This document shows, piece by piece, positions 57,252 through 64,000 of a stretch of DNA of 64,000 nucleotides. Both the position numbers and the translations under genes were made by a program. The notes below the pieces were generated by a model. That model searched no databases. It was given only the letters and a program-made list of their open reading frames with translations, and was not told where the DNA came from. The stretch's first letter is position 1. Each line of letters opens with the position of its first letter. This DNA comes from an uncultured Pelagibacteraceae bacterium. GTDB taxonomy: Bacteria > Pseudomonadota > Alphaproteobacteria > Pelagibacterales > Pelagibacteraceae. The stretch covers positions 372,001 to 436,000 of the forward strand of contig CACNLV010000001.1 in the NCBI GenBank assembly GCA_902621345.1, written 5' to 3'.

Positions 57252-57881
57252 ATGAGAGAAATGTTTAAAAATGTTAGGGATAAATTAGCTTCTAAGTATT
57301 TAGAAAATAATTTTTCAAAAAGTAACAAAAAATTTAAACCACGAATAAAAGCGCGATTAAGAAAAAATAAACAGCTATTAAGTAAAAATTTTAGTAATTT
57401 TTTTGATTGGATCAAGGGGGCGGAATTGATTGAATTAGATCAATGTAATACAAAAGAAGACCCGGTAAGACCCGAATTAGATAATGATTTTAGAACAAGT
57501 TTTGGGAGAAAAATTTATGGAGTGAAATTCAAAAATGAAATTCATGCTGTAATGTGTTTTGCTTTTACAAACAAAGTACCCAAAGATGTTGTTCAGTTAG
57601 ATAAATTTAGTCACGATGCTTTTTTACAAAGCACCCAAAGAGGTCAAAGTGTTGGGCAAATTGCGATTGCATATACTGTGTGGTCTAAAAAAAGAGGTGG
57701 TGGAAAATTAATTGTAAAAGAGGTATTTAAAAAAATTAAAAAATCAAATCATTTAAATAGACTGGTGACTTTGTCTCCGCTAACCGATATGGCAACTAAG
57801 TTTCACTTAAGAAATGGCGCTAAATTGTTACAGGTTAACGAGTCTACACAAAATTTTGAATATATTGTAAGCAAAAAATGA
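57252..57881 (+). CDS. GNAT-like acyltransferase, tentative
   Basis: 209 aa. A basic N terminus (about 1-50, many Lys) is followed by a domain that resembles GNAT acetyltransferases: KRGGGKLIVKEVFKKI stands where the acetyl-CoA loop and helix are expected, and NRLVTLSPLTDMATKFHLRNGAKLL ends in a typical strand-helix-Gly-Ala segment. No substrate can be named. Its stop overlaps the rseP start by 4 bp (ATGA), so the two are coupled. Confidence 0.55.
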   Translation: MREMFKNVRDKLASKYLENNFSKSNKKFKPRIKARLRKNKQLLSKNFSNFFDWIKGAELIELDQCNTKEDPVRPELDNDFRTSFGRKIYGVKFKNEIHAVMCFAFTNKVPKDVVQLDKFSHDAFLQSTQRGQSVGQIAIAYTVWSKKRGGGKLIVKEVFKKIKKSNHLNRLVTLSPLTDMATKFHLRNGAKLLQVNESTQNFEYIVSKK

Positions 57882-59002
57882 TTTCATTTATCCTAAGTTA
57901 TCTGATTCCATTTCTCATACTTATTATGATTGTTGTTTTCATCCATGAATATGGACATTATTATTTTGCAAAAAAATATGGTGTGGGTGTTACAGACTTT
58001 TCAATTGGATTCGGTAAAGAAATATTTGGCTGGAATGACAAGTCTGGTACGCGTTGGAAATTATGTTGGATACCACTTGGAGGCTACGTAAAATTTTTTG
58101 GAGATCGAAATGTTTTTTCTCAAGCTGATCAAGAAGAATTAATTAAACAATATAATGATCAAGATAGGAAAAAATTATTTGTTCTCAAACCATTATATCA
58201 AAGAGTATTGATAGTATTTGGTGGTCCACTAGCTAATTTTATTTTAGCTTTAATCATTTTTTTTTCAATTTATACTTTTATTGGTAAAGATTTTACCCCT
58301 GCTGTAATTAATGAAGTACAAAAAGATAGCCCTGCAATGATTGGTGGCCTTAAACAAGATGACATTATTTTAGAAATTGATGGTAACGAGGTTCAAAGTA
58401 TTATGGATGTGTCTAAATATATAACAATGTCTTCAGCTGATATTATTGATTTTAAGGTCAAAAGATTTTCTGATGAAATTATACTAAGAGTAAAACCTAA
58501 TACTGTTCTTGGTGAAGATAACCTTGGTAACAAAATCCAAAAAAGAATGGTTGGGATTAAACTAGGTGCTTACAATAATGAAATCAATCATGTAAAGTTA
58601 GGGCCTGTTAAAGCTCTATACCACGCTGCAAATGAGGTTTTTTATGTTTGCACTGCATCATTAAAATATATAGGTAGCATGATAATTGGCAAAGCTGATA
58701 CATCACAATTAGGAGGACCCATAAGAATTGCAAAAATATCGGGTCAAGTTGCTGAATTCGGGTTTTTAGCATTTGTTAGTATGATGGCCTACATTTCTAT
58801 TAGTTTAGGCTTAATAAACTTATTTCCAATACCTATGTTAGATGGAGGTCATTTAATGTTTTATACATTTGAGAAAATTTTAGGTAGGCCGTTATCACAA
58901 AAAACCCAGGAAAGTTTTTTTCGAATCGGTATGATTTTACTTCTAACATTGATGTTTTTTACAACATTTAATGACTTAAAGGATCTTGGCGTATTACAAT
59001 AG
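57878..59002 (+). CDS. rseP: site-2 protease RseP
   Basis: 374 aa membrane M50 metalloprotease. HEYGH (23-27) in the first helix is the zinc site and LDGGH (321-325) the third ligand. One PDZ domain (about 125-215, GGLKQDDIILEIDGNEV) sits between, where gamma proteins have two. Cuts anti-sigma or signal-peptide remnants in the inner membrane. In alphaproteobacteria it usually lies between dxr and bamA; here a GNAT-like gene precedes it and HU follows, so the locus is rearranged. Confidence 0.93.
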   Translation: MISFILSYLIPFLILIMIVVFIHEYGHYYFAKKYGVGVTDFSIGFGKEIFGWNDKSGTRWKLCWIPLGGYVKFFGDRNVFSQADQEELIKQYNDQDRKKLFVLKPLYQRVLIVFGGPLANFILALIIFFSIYTFIGKDFTPAVINEVQKDSPAMIGGLKQDDIILEIDGNEVQSIMDVSKYITMSSADIIDFKVKRFSDEIILRVKPNTVLGEDNLGNKIQKRMVGIKLGAYNNEINHVKLGPVKALYHAANEVFYVCTASLKYIGSMIIGKADTSQLGGPIRIAKISGQVAEFGFLAFVSMMAYISISLGLINLFPIPMLDGGHLMFYTFEKILGRPLSQKTQESFFRIGMILLLTLMFFTTFNDLKDLGVLQ

Positions 59003-59153
59003 GGTTTATCTAAAAATTCAAAAAAGCCAATAAAATCAATATTTTTTTACTATACTAGATATTGTGCATAAGTATTTTATATACACTAAAAAAGTCTTGA
59101 TTTATCAACACTTTTGATAAAGATAGTAAATAACCTAATAAACCGGAGCTAAA

Positions 59154-59429
59154 ATGAACAAAAAACAATTAGTGGTCAAGCTTTCAGGGGCTTTAAACTT
59201 GAGTAAAGCTGATGCTGAGAGAACTTTTGACACAATTACCAACACTATTTTGGACGCTTTAAAAGCTGACGATTCAGTCAAAATTGCTGGATTTGGCACA
59301 TATAAAGTAGCTAAGAGAAAAGCAAGAGTTGGAAGAAACCCAAGAACTGGTGAGCAAATTCAAATTGCTGCATCACAGAAGGTCAAATTCTTACCTGCAA
59401 AAGCTTTAAAAGAAGTATTCAATAAATAA
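59154..59429 (+). CDS. hup: DNA-binding protein HU
   Basis: 91 aa histone-like dimer. MNKKQLVVKLSGALNLSKADAE, FGTYKVAKRKARVGRNPRTGEQIQI with the RNPRTGE arm tip, and KVKFLPAKALKEVFNK are diagnostic. A CCGGAG ribosome site lies 9-14 nt before the ATG. Own 151-bp leader, and a stem-loop follows it, so it is monocistronic. Confidence 0.97.
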   Translation: MNKKQLVVKLSGALNLSKADAERTFDTITNTILDALKADDSVKIAGFGTYKVAKRKARVGRNPRTGEQIQIAASQKVKFLPAKALKEVFNK

Positions 59430-59437
59430 AAGTCTTT

Positions 59438-59469
59438 ACAGCCTTAACATAATTGTGTGTTAAGGCTGT
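59438..59469 (+). terminator. stem-loop behind hup
   Basis: ACAGCCTTAACA (59438-59449) pairs with TGTTAAGGCTGT (59458-59469) around 8 nt. Placed 8 bp after the hup stop. T tract after it is weak (TACTATAT), so it may be an inefficient terminator or a processed 3' end. Confidence 0.7.
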
Positions 59470-59473
59470 TACT

Positions 59474-59492
59474 ATATGCAAATTCTGCATAT
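59474..59492. promoter_or_regulatory. ATATGCA inverted repeat upstream of amtB
   Basis: ATATGCA (59474-59480) and TGCATAT (59486-59492) form a perfect inverted repeat with a 5-nt spacer, 72-90 bp before the amtB ATG. A weak -35 TTAGTT (59512-59517) and -10 TATAAA (59535-59540) with 17-bp spacing follow it. A nitrogen-responsive operator is possible; the protein is unknown. Confidence 0.45.
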
Positions 59493-59564
59493 CAAATTCT
59501 CATAATCAACGTTAGTTTTTCATATTTTAGAAAATATAAACCTACCTTTAACAGGGAGGTCTTA

Positions 59565-60863
59565 ATGACTAAATTTTTAAAAAAAATAAGTGTGCCACTT
59601 GTTAGTTTAATTTTTTTATTAAACATGAGTAGTGCAGGATATGCAGAATCAACTGTTTCTGCAGAAGTAGGGTTTATTTTTAATACTCTACTATTTTTAA
59701 TGTGTGGATTCTTGGTCTTTTTTATGGCTTGTGGATTTGCAATGTTAGAGTCAGGTATGGTTACATCGAAAAGTGTATCTGTAATCTGTGCAAAAAATAT
59801 AGGTTTAGTATCTATTGGAGCAATAATGTTCTGGTTAGTTGGATACAACCTAGCTTATGGTATCCCAGAAGGAGGATACATTGGAAAATTCATTCCATGG
59901 AGCGACGCTAGTAAGATAGATACTGGTTATGCAGATGGATCAGATTGGTATTTCCAAATGGTATTTTGTGTAACAACAGTTTCAATTGTTTCTGGAACAA
60001 TGGCTGAAAGAATTAAATTATGGCCATTCTTTTTATTTGCAGCAATTTTAGCTGGTGTTATTTATCCAATTGTAATGGGTTGGCAATGGGGAGGTGGCTG
60101 GTTAGCTAAAGCTGGTTTCTCAGATTTTGCTGGTTCAACATTAGTTCACTCAACTGGTGGAGCAGCTGCTTTAGCTGGTGCAATACTTATTGGGCCTAGA
60201 TTAGGTAGATTTACTAAGTCTGGAGCTCCAGCACCACTTAAACCTTTTGCAGCTTCATCAATTCCATTAGTTACATTAGGTGTATTCATCTTATGGCTAG
60301 GTTGGTTTGGATTTAATGGTGGTTCACAATTAGCAATAGGAACCGCTCCTGATGCAATTGCTGTATCGAAAATATTTATAAACACTCTATTAGCTGGTGC
60401 AGGTGGTGTAATGGCCGCTGCAGCTGTCACTAGATTATCTGGTAAAACAGACGTAGTGCAAATGCTTAATGGATGTATTGGTGGTTTAGTTGCTATCACT
60501 GCAGAGCCATTAATGCCTTCACCGTTTGCTTCAATTTTAATTGGTGCAGTAGGAGGTATAATAGTTGTTTATGGTACGAAGATGTTGTTTGCTTTAAAAA
60601 TCGATGACGTAGTCGGAGCAGTACCTGCTCACTTGTTTGCAGGTATCTGGGGAACTTTAATAGTTCCTGCTACAAACTCGGGTGCAAATTTTGGTACTCA
60701 GTTACTAGGTGTAATTTCAATAAATGCATTTGTATTTGTTGCTGCGTTTATAGTCTGGTCATTGATGAAAGCTACAATGGGTATCAGATTGAGTAAAGAA
60801 GCTGAAACAAAAGGAACTGATGTATCAGAGACTGGAGTTATAGCTTACTCAATTAGAGACTAA
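59565..60863 (+). CDS. amtB: ammonium transporter AmtB
   Basis: 432 aa. Signal-peptide-like start (KISVPLVSLIFLLNMSSAGYAES) and about eleven helices. The frame is open back to 59457, but the ATG at 59565 has GGGAGG at 59553-59558 and yields a normal N terminus. GCGFAMLESGMV-like MACGFAMLESGMV, ADGSDWYFQMVFCVTTVSIVSG, HSTGGAAALAGAILIGPR (pore His) and VGAVPAHLFAGIWGTLI (second His) are conserved. Imports ammonium; no glnK is beside it. Confidence 0.95.
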   Translation: MTKFLKKISVPLVSLIFLLNMSSAGYAESTVSAEVGFIFNTLLFLMCGFLVFFMACGFAMLESGMVTSKSVSVICAKNIGLVSIGAIMFWLVGYNLAYGIPEGGYIGKFIPWSDASKIDTGYADGSDWYFQMVFCVTTVSIVSGTMAERIKLWPFFLFAAILAGVIYPIVMGWQWGGGWLAKAGFSDFAGSTLVHSTGGAAALAGAILIGPRLGRFTKSGAPAPLKPFAASSIPLVTLGVFILWLGWFGFNGGSQLAIGTAPDAIAVSKIFINTLLAGAGGVMAAAAVTRLSGKTDVVQMLNGCIGGLVAITAEPLMPSPFASILIGAVGGIIVVYGTKMLFALKIDDVVGAVPAHLFAGIWGTLIVPATNSGANFGTQLLGVISINAFVFVAAFIVWSLMKATMGIRLSKEAETKGTDVSETGVIAYSIRD

Positions 60864-60876
60864 TTGCTTGCAATAT

Positions 60877-60927
60877 AAAGGAACTCTTCGCTCTCTGTAA
60901 ATAAATTACTCATCGGAGGGTTCCTTT
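60877..60927 (+). ncRNA. large stem-loop in the amtB 3' region, possible 3'-UTR RNA
   Basis: AAAGGAACTCTTCG (60877-60890) can pair along 14 positions (two G-U) with CGGAGGGTTCCTTT (60914-60927), enclosing a 23-nt loop. It begins 13 bp after the amtB stop and is followed by a strong terminator at 60959-60987. It may stabilise the mRNA end or, together with the terminator, form a small RNA of about 110 nt. Expression is not known. Confidence 0.45.
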
Positions 60928-60958
60928 AAAACTTTTCTCTCTAGTTAGTTAAAAAACT

Positions 60959-60987
60959 AAAAGCCCCCTCCCTCGGGGGCTTTTTTT
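60959..60987. terminator. strong bidirectional intrinsic terminator, amtB / glycosyltransferase
   Basis: AAAAGCCCCC (60959-60968) pairs with GGGGGCTTTT (60975-60984) around TCCCTC, with TTT following on the plus strand and an A-rich stretch upstream (60951-60962), which is a T run on the minus strand. Works for amtB from the left and for the convergent glycosyltransferase gene ending at 60986. Confidence 0.93.
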
Positions 60988-61975
60988 AAATATTTTTAAT
61001 GATTTCCTCAAAAACTCTTAATGGTTTTAGTTCTCTCATGCCCTCTCGGTTTCTGATCCAAATATTGTCGGTATAATTTTCAGGGGTTATAGGTTTAATC
61101 TTGCTGTATTTTAATTCACTTACAGGGTCAGTAGCAATAAGGCCAAAAGCTTTTATTCCTAAAGCTGCAGCTAAATTTAATGGACCTGAATTATTACCAA
61201 CAAAAAAATCAGAATTTTTAATTGCCAAAATTACTCCACTTAGATCTTTTGTTGAACAATCTATAAAATAGGATTTTTTTGAATTATCTATAATTCTTTT
61301 TGCAATATGAGATTTTTCAGGGCCACAAATTAGATAAATATAATCAAATAAATTTTCTTTATAGAGAAAATCAGCTAGTTCTATAAAATCTTCCTCATAC
61401 CACATTTTAAAATCTTCAAATGAGTCAACACCAAAAGAGATTTTTTTTCCATCAACTAAAAGATCATCATTGCCTTTTTTAAATCTTTTAACATCTACTT
61501 CTAGTTTAGGGTATTTTTCTTTTAGATCAATTAAGTTAATTTTTAAAAATTTTTGTGATTGTTCAGAATAATTTAAACTCCAATCCTCTTTATTTAGGTA
61601 GTTTTTATTTGTAATCCAATTTTTTTGATTTCCAAGCCCCGGGCCAATTATATTCTTAATACCTGCTAACTTGGCAGCGATAGCAGGTTTGTTGACTTTA
61701 TCTAAAATATAAACAAAATCATATTTTTCTATATCGAAAATTTTTTTTATTTTAAAAACATCTATCCAATAGGCTAAGCCTTTTCGAAAATCGTTATAAT
61801 ATATCTTATTAATATGATTAAGATCCTTTAAAATACTTTGAGCTTGAGTTTTCTTTCTGACAATTAAATCAATTCTTTCGCTATAATGATCGCTAATTGC
61901 TTTGATATAGGGTAACTGCCAAATTAAATCACCTAATTTATGGTGAGTATATACAACGCAAATTTTTTTATTCAT
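60986..61975 (-). CDS. glycosyltransferase family 9 (heptosyltransferase-like)
   Basis: 329 aa. The N-terminal HHKLGDLIWQLPYIKAI is the acceptor-side motif of ADP-heptose:LPS heptosyltransferases, and the C-terminal DFFVGNNSGPLNLAAALGIKAFGLI is the donor-binding GNNSGP block. It likely adds a sugar to LPS core or another surface glycan. No other glycan gene is next to it. Convergent with amtB over the shared terminator; divergent from the rhodanese. Confidence 0.87.
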   Translation of the reverse strand: MNKKICVVYTHHKLGDLIWQLPYIKAISDHYSERIDLIVRKKTQAQSILKDLNHINKIYYNDFRKGLAYWIDVFKIKKIFDIEKYDFVYILDKVNKPAIAAKLAGIKNIIGPGLGNQKNWITNKNYLNKEDWSLNYSEQSQKFLKINLIDLKEKYPKLEVDVKRFKKGNDDLLVDGKKISFGVDSFEDFKMWYEEDFIELADFLYKENLFDYIYLICGPEKSHIAKRIIDNSKKSYFIDCSTKDLSGVILAIKNSDFFVGNNSGPLNLAAALGIKAFGLIATDPVSELKYSKIKPITPENYTDNIWIRNREGMRELKPLRVFEEIIKNI

Positions 61976-62011
61976 CTGTCCTAAAAAAAACTATATAGTA
62001 ATTTAGTTTTT

Positions 62012-62395
62012 ATGAATATAAAATCATCTCAAACTCTTGTTGCAGAGGCTCTTAAAGATATTAAAACTATATCTACTGAGGATGCTCATGAAATGATGGT
62101 TCAAAACAAATGTAATTTAATAGACATTAGAGATATCAGAGAATTAGAGAAAGAAGGTAGAATAGAAGGTTCAAATCATATACCAAGAGGCATGTTAGAA
62201 TTTTGGCTAGATCCTGAAAGCCCATATTTTAAAGAAGGTAAGTTAGATATGAAAAAAGAAATGGTTCTTTTCTGTGCTGGTGGTTTGAGATCTGCTTTAG
62301 CAGCAAAAACTTTAAAAGATATGGGGTTTGAAAAAGTTTCTCATGTTGATGGAGGTTTTGGTAAATTAAAAAATAGTAAATTTAAAATTACCTAA
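62012..62395 (+). CDS. rhodanese-domain protein
   Basis: 127 aa single rhodanese domain. CNLIDIRDIRELEKEGRIEGSNHIPRG is the first part and LFCAGGLRSALAAKTLKDMGF the active loop with catalytic Cys88. Sulfurtransferase or sulfur carrier in the cytosol; acceptor unknown. Its stop overlaps the convergent gene by 4 bp (CTAA). Confidence 0.92.
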   Translation: MNIKSSQTLVAEALKDIKTISTEDAHEMMVQNKCNLIDIRDIRELEKEGRIEGSNHIPRGMLEFWLDPESPYFKEGKLDMKKEMVLFCAGGLRSALAAKTLKDMGFEKVSHVDGGFGKLKNSKFKIT

Positions 62396-62970
62396 GAATT
62401 AAATTCATCAAGAGCATACTCAAGTCTATCTTGTCCCCAAAAAAGTTTGTCATTTACTATAAAAGTAGGAGCACCAAATATATTTTGTTTGAATGCCAAA
62501 TTTGTCAAATTTTTTAATTCATCTTTAATTTTTTCATCTTGTATACCGGTAGTAAATGAATTTTCATCAATTTCAGAATCAGATAAAATTTTCTTTATAT
62601 TCTCCCCTTTTGATATGTCGATATTATCTTTCCAGTAGGCATCAAAGCAAATATCAAAAAATTTATCTTTTTTATCTTTATTAATAAATAGGAAACCCCT
62701 CATAAGATACAAGGAATTAATTGGAAATTTTTCATTCCATTTAAAAGGTATTTTATTTTTTTCAGCAATTAAAATGCAGTCATCCCTCATATTTTTCATT
62801 TTTCTCTCATTAAAAGCTGGAGCAGTAATATTACCGAGGTTATGCAAACCTCCTAATAAAATACCCTTATAATTAAAATTTTTTCTTTGATCTAAATTAA
62901 TAATTTTTCTATGTGCTAAATATGAATAAGGGCTAATAAAATCAAAATAAAAATCAATTAATCTATTCAT
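62392..62970 (-). CDS. 2-hydroxychromene-2-carboxylate isomerase-like protein (DsbA fold)
   Basis: 192 aa. DFYFDFISPYSYLAHRKI is the kappa-class GST/HCCA isomerase start with the active Ser in SPYSY. The C terminus FGAPTFIVNDKLFWGQDRLEYALDE is typical. It uses glutathione or performs isomerisation or reduction of aromatics; the true substrate here is unknown. Starts inside the ABA4-like gene by 8 bp and thus is translationally coupled to it. Confidence 0.9.
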   Translation of the reverse strand: MNRLIDFYFDFISPYSYLAHRKIINLDQRKNFNYKGILLGGLHNLGNITAPAFNERKMKNMRDDCILIAEKNKIPFKWNEKFPINSLYLMRGFLFINKDKKDKFFDICFDAYWKDNIDISKGENIKKILSDSEIDENSFTTGIQDEKIKDELKNLTNLAFKQNIFGAPTFIVNDKLFWGQDRLEYALDEFNS

Positions 62971-63436
62971 ATAAATTTATACTTTTGGCATAAAATATTC
63001 TTATCAACCAATATATGAATACCCCTAGAGGACCAATCAAGTAAGTTATTATTAAAGGAAAAGAGACAAGAATTTTGTTTATTAACAACTTTTGAGAATC
63101 TCTCACCATCCATCCTCCAATAAATAAATTTATAGATACAAAATGTATCCAAAATAAAATTAGAAATAAATTATTTGAAAATAAATTGGATAAATTTGAT
63201 ATACTCAAGTAAAGCTCAAAGTTACTGATAAAATCATATGTATTTAAATAAGATTTATATAATGCAAATACATACGCTCCACTAAGCAATAAGATTGGCA
63301 ATATAGAAGTTACAAAAAATTTATTTATATTCGATGAGGGAAAAAAAATTAATATTAGCCAGAATGGTAATACCCCTAAATTTACCCAAAAATAGAGAAT
63401 TTCAATTGTAAAATATGCATAAATTTGTTCGATCAT
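62963..63436 (-). CDS. ABA4-like (DUF4281) membrane protein
   Basis: 157 aa with four membrane segments. WVNLGVLPFWLILIFFPSS at the start, WIHFVSINLFIGGWMVRDSQK in the middle and PLIITYLIGPLGVFIYWLIR at the end match the ABA4-like family, known from plant neoxanthin synthesis; bacterial function is uncertain. First gene of a two-gene unit with the HCCA-isomerase-like protein; 28 bp from the divergent recX. Confidence 0.8.
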   Translation of the reverse strand: MIEQIYAYFTIEILYFWVNLGVLPFWLILIFFPSSNINKFFVTSILPILLLSGAYVFALYKSYLNTYDFISNFELYLSISNLSNLFSNNLFLILFWIHFVSINLFIGGWMVRDSQKLLINKILVSFPLIITYLIGPLGVFIYWLIRIFYAKSINLYE

Positions 63437-63464
63437 TTAAAATTATATTATATTAAATCTAACA

Positions 63465-64000
63465 ATGATTCCTATAAGAAATAAACGAAAAACATTACAA
63501 GCAACTGTAGATGAAATAAGAAATTTTGCGCTGGCTTATGTTGATAAATATGCACCATCAAAACAACAATTACGCACATATTTGTTGAAAAAATATTTAA
63601 AATTATCAGTACCAAATATAAAAAAACAAGATGTCACCAATTTAATTGACCTTGTTCTTTCTGATTTAGAGAAGAGTAAATTTATAAATGACAAATTCTA
63701 CTCAGAAAGTAAGGCTAAAAGTATGATCCGGAGGGGAAGCTCAATAAATAAAATTAGAAATTATCTAATTGGAAAAGGTGTGAAAGATCAATTCATCAAG
63801 GATACTGTAAATAAGATTAATGAGAATAATTCAGATCAAGATTTTTTTTCAGCAATTAAAATTTGTAAGAAGAAAAGAATAGGTCCTGCTAGAACTGAGG
63901 ATAATCGTCCATTATTTTATAAAAAAGATATATCTCTATTAGCAAGAAATGGATTTGATTTTGAGACCTCAAAAAAAGTCATGGATTTACAAAAAGATGA
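63465..64000 (+). CDS. recX: RecX-family regulatory protein, N-terminal part (runs off the right edge)
   Basis: 178 codons from ATG 63465 with no stop by 64000. AYVDKYAPSKQQLRTYLLKKYL, then LEKSKFINDKFYSESKAKSMIRRGSSINKIRNYLIGKGV, is the helical three-repeat RecX pattern that inhibits RecA filaments. recA is not beside it. C-terminal end is outside the window. Confidence 0.85.
   Translation, partial: MIPIRNKRKTLQATVDEIRNFALAYVDKYAPSKQQLRTYLLKKYLKLSVPNIKKQDVTNLIDLVLSDLEKSKFINDKFYSESKAKSMIRRGSSINKIRNYLIGKGVKDQFIKDTVNKINENNSDQDFFSAIKICKKKRIGPARTEDNRPLFYKKDISLLARNGFDFETSKKVMDLQKD

Noticed and set aside
59457-59564. Upstream 36-codon extension of amtB
   Set aside because: It would begin inside the hup stem-loop and lacks a ribosome site, whereas ATG 59565 has GGGAGG.
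59492-59848. 118-aa and 117-aa minus-strand open frames across amtB (second at 60146-60499)
   Set aside because: Shadows of a well-conserved transporter; they would remove the amtB promoter and have no features of their own.
1-64000. tRNA, rRNA, CRISPR arrays, insertion sequences, prophage or integrases
   Set aside because: I looked in all gaps; no cloverleaf, spaced direct repeats, transposase or integrase motif was found. Nearly all sequence is accounted for by genes.

Overview
The window reads as a chromosomal segment of a streamlined marine alphaproteobacterium of the SAR11 clade (Candidatus Pelagibacter type). I base this on the extreme A+T richness (by eye near 30% G+C, not computed), genes that abut or overlap by 1-20 bp, alphaproteobacterial gene neighbourhoods (purN-purM / DUF2066-hda, NDUFA12-DUF2155, mrcA-prfB, iscR-sufBCDSU-sufT-iscA, pepA divergent from lptF), and a TPP-riboswitch-controlled sodium/solute symporter of the ThiV kind described in SAR11. 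I see no rRNA, tRNA, CRISPR array, insertion sequence, integrase or phage gene.

Layout. 1-23 kb is housekeeping: partial lptF, pepA, ndk, purN-purM, DUF2066, hda, aspS, an orphan domain related to class II ribonucleotide reductase, NDUFA12, DUF2155, accC-accB-aroQ, thiS-thiG, an RNase E/G without its zinc link, mrcA, prfB with its programmed +1 frameshift, an AsmA-like gene broken by one frameshift, tyrS, anmK and an alpha/beta hydrolase. 23.3-29.6 kb is one tight SUF iron-sulfur operon led by iscR with a clear IscR box in its promoter. 29.6-35.8 kb holds a 56-aa unknown protein, glnA, a YbaK-type deacylase, a DMT transporter, an aldehyde dehydrogenase with a strange lysine-rich leader plus its DUF779 partner, a hotdog thioesterase and a GYD protein.

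35.8-49.4 kb is a catabolic island for inositol or a related cyclitol: a sugar-type ABC importer with an attenuating terminator behind the binding-protein gene, iolG-like and iolE genes, a pilin-like secreted protein, a D-hydroxyacid dehydrogenase, an HpcH/HpaI aldolase, an aldehyde dehydrogenase, iolD, a second Gfo/Idh/MocA oxidoreductase, a ROK protein lacking the zinc cysteines, and an FAH-family hydrolase. The classical iolB, iolC, iolJ and iolA are not in the window, so the lower route looks like a variant. This is the best candidate here for an undescribed pathway.

49.4-64 kb contains ccdA, an NADH-dependent flavin reductase, the TPP riboswitch with thiV, an ABC-2 exporter, the glyoxylate-shunt gene aceA facing an ScfR/RamB-type regulator across repeated TTTACAAA sites and a 53-aa unknown gene, a small membrane protein, a GNAT-like protein, rseP, HU, amtB with a structured 3' region, a glycosyltransferase 9, a rhodanese, an HCCA-isomerase-like protein, an ABA4-like membrane protein and the start of recX.

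Together the loci fit SAR11 physiology: thiazole synthesis is retained (thiS, thiG) while a TPP riboswitch controls a putative pyrimidine-precursor importer; nitrogen is taken up by AmtB and GlnA; carbon enters through the cyclitol cluster and the glyoxylate shunt.
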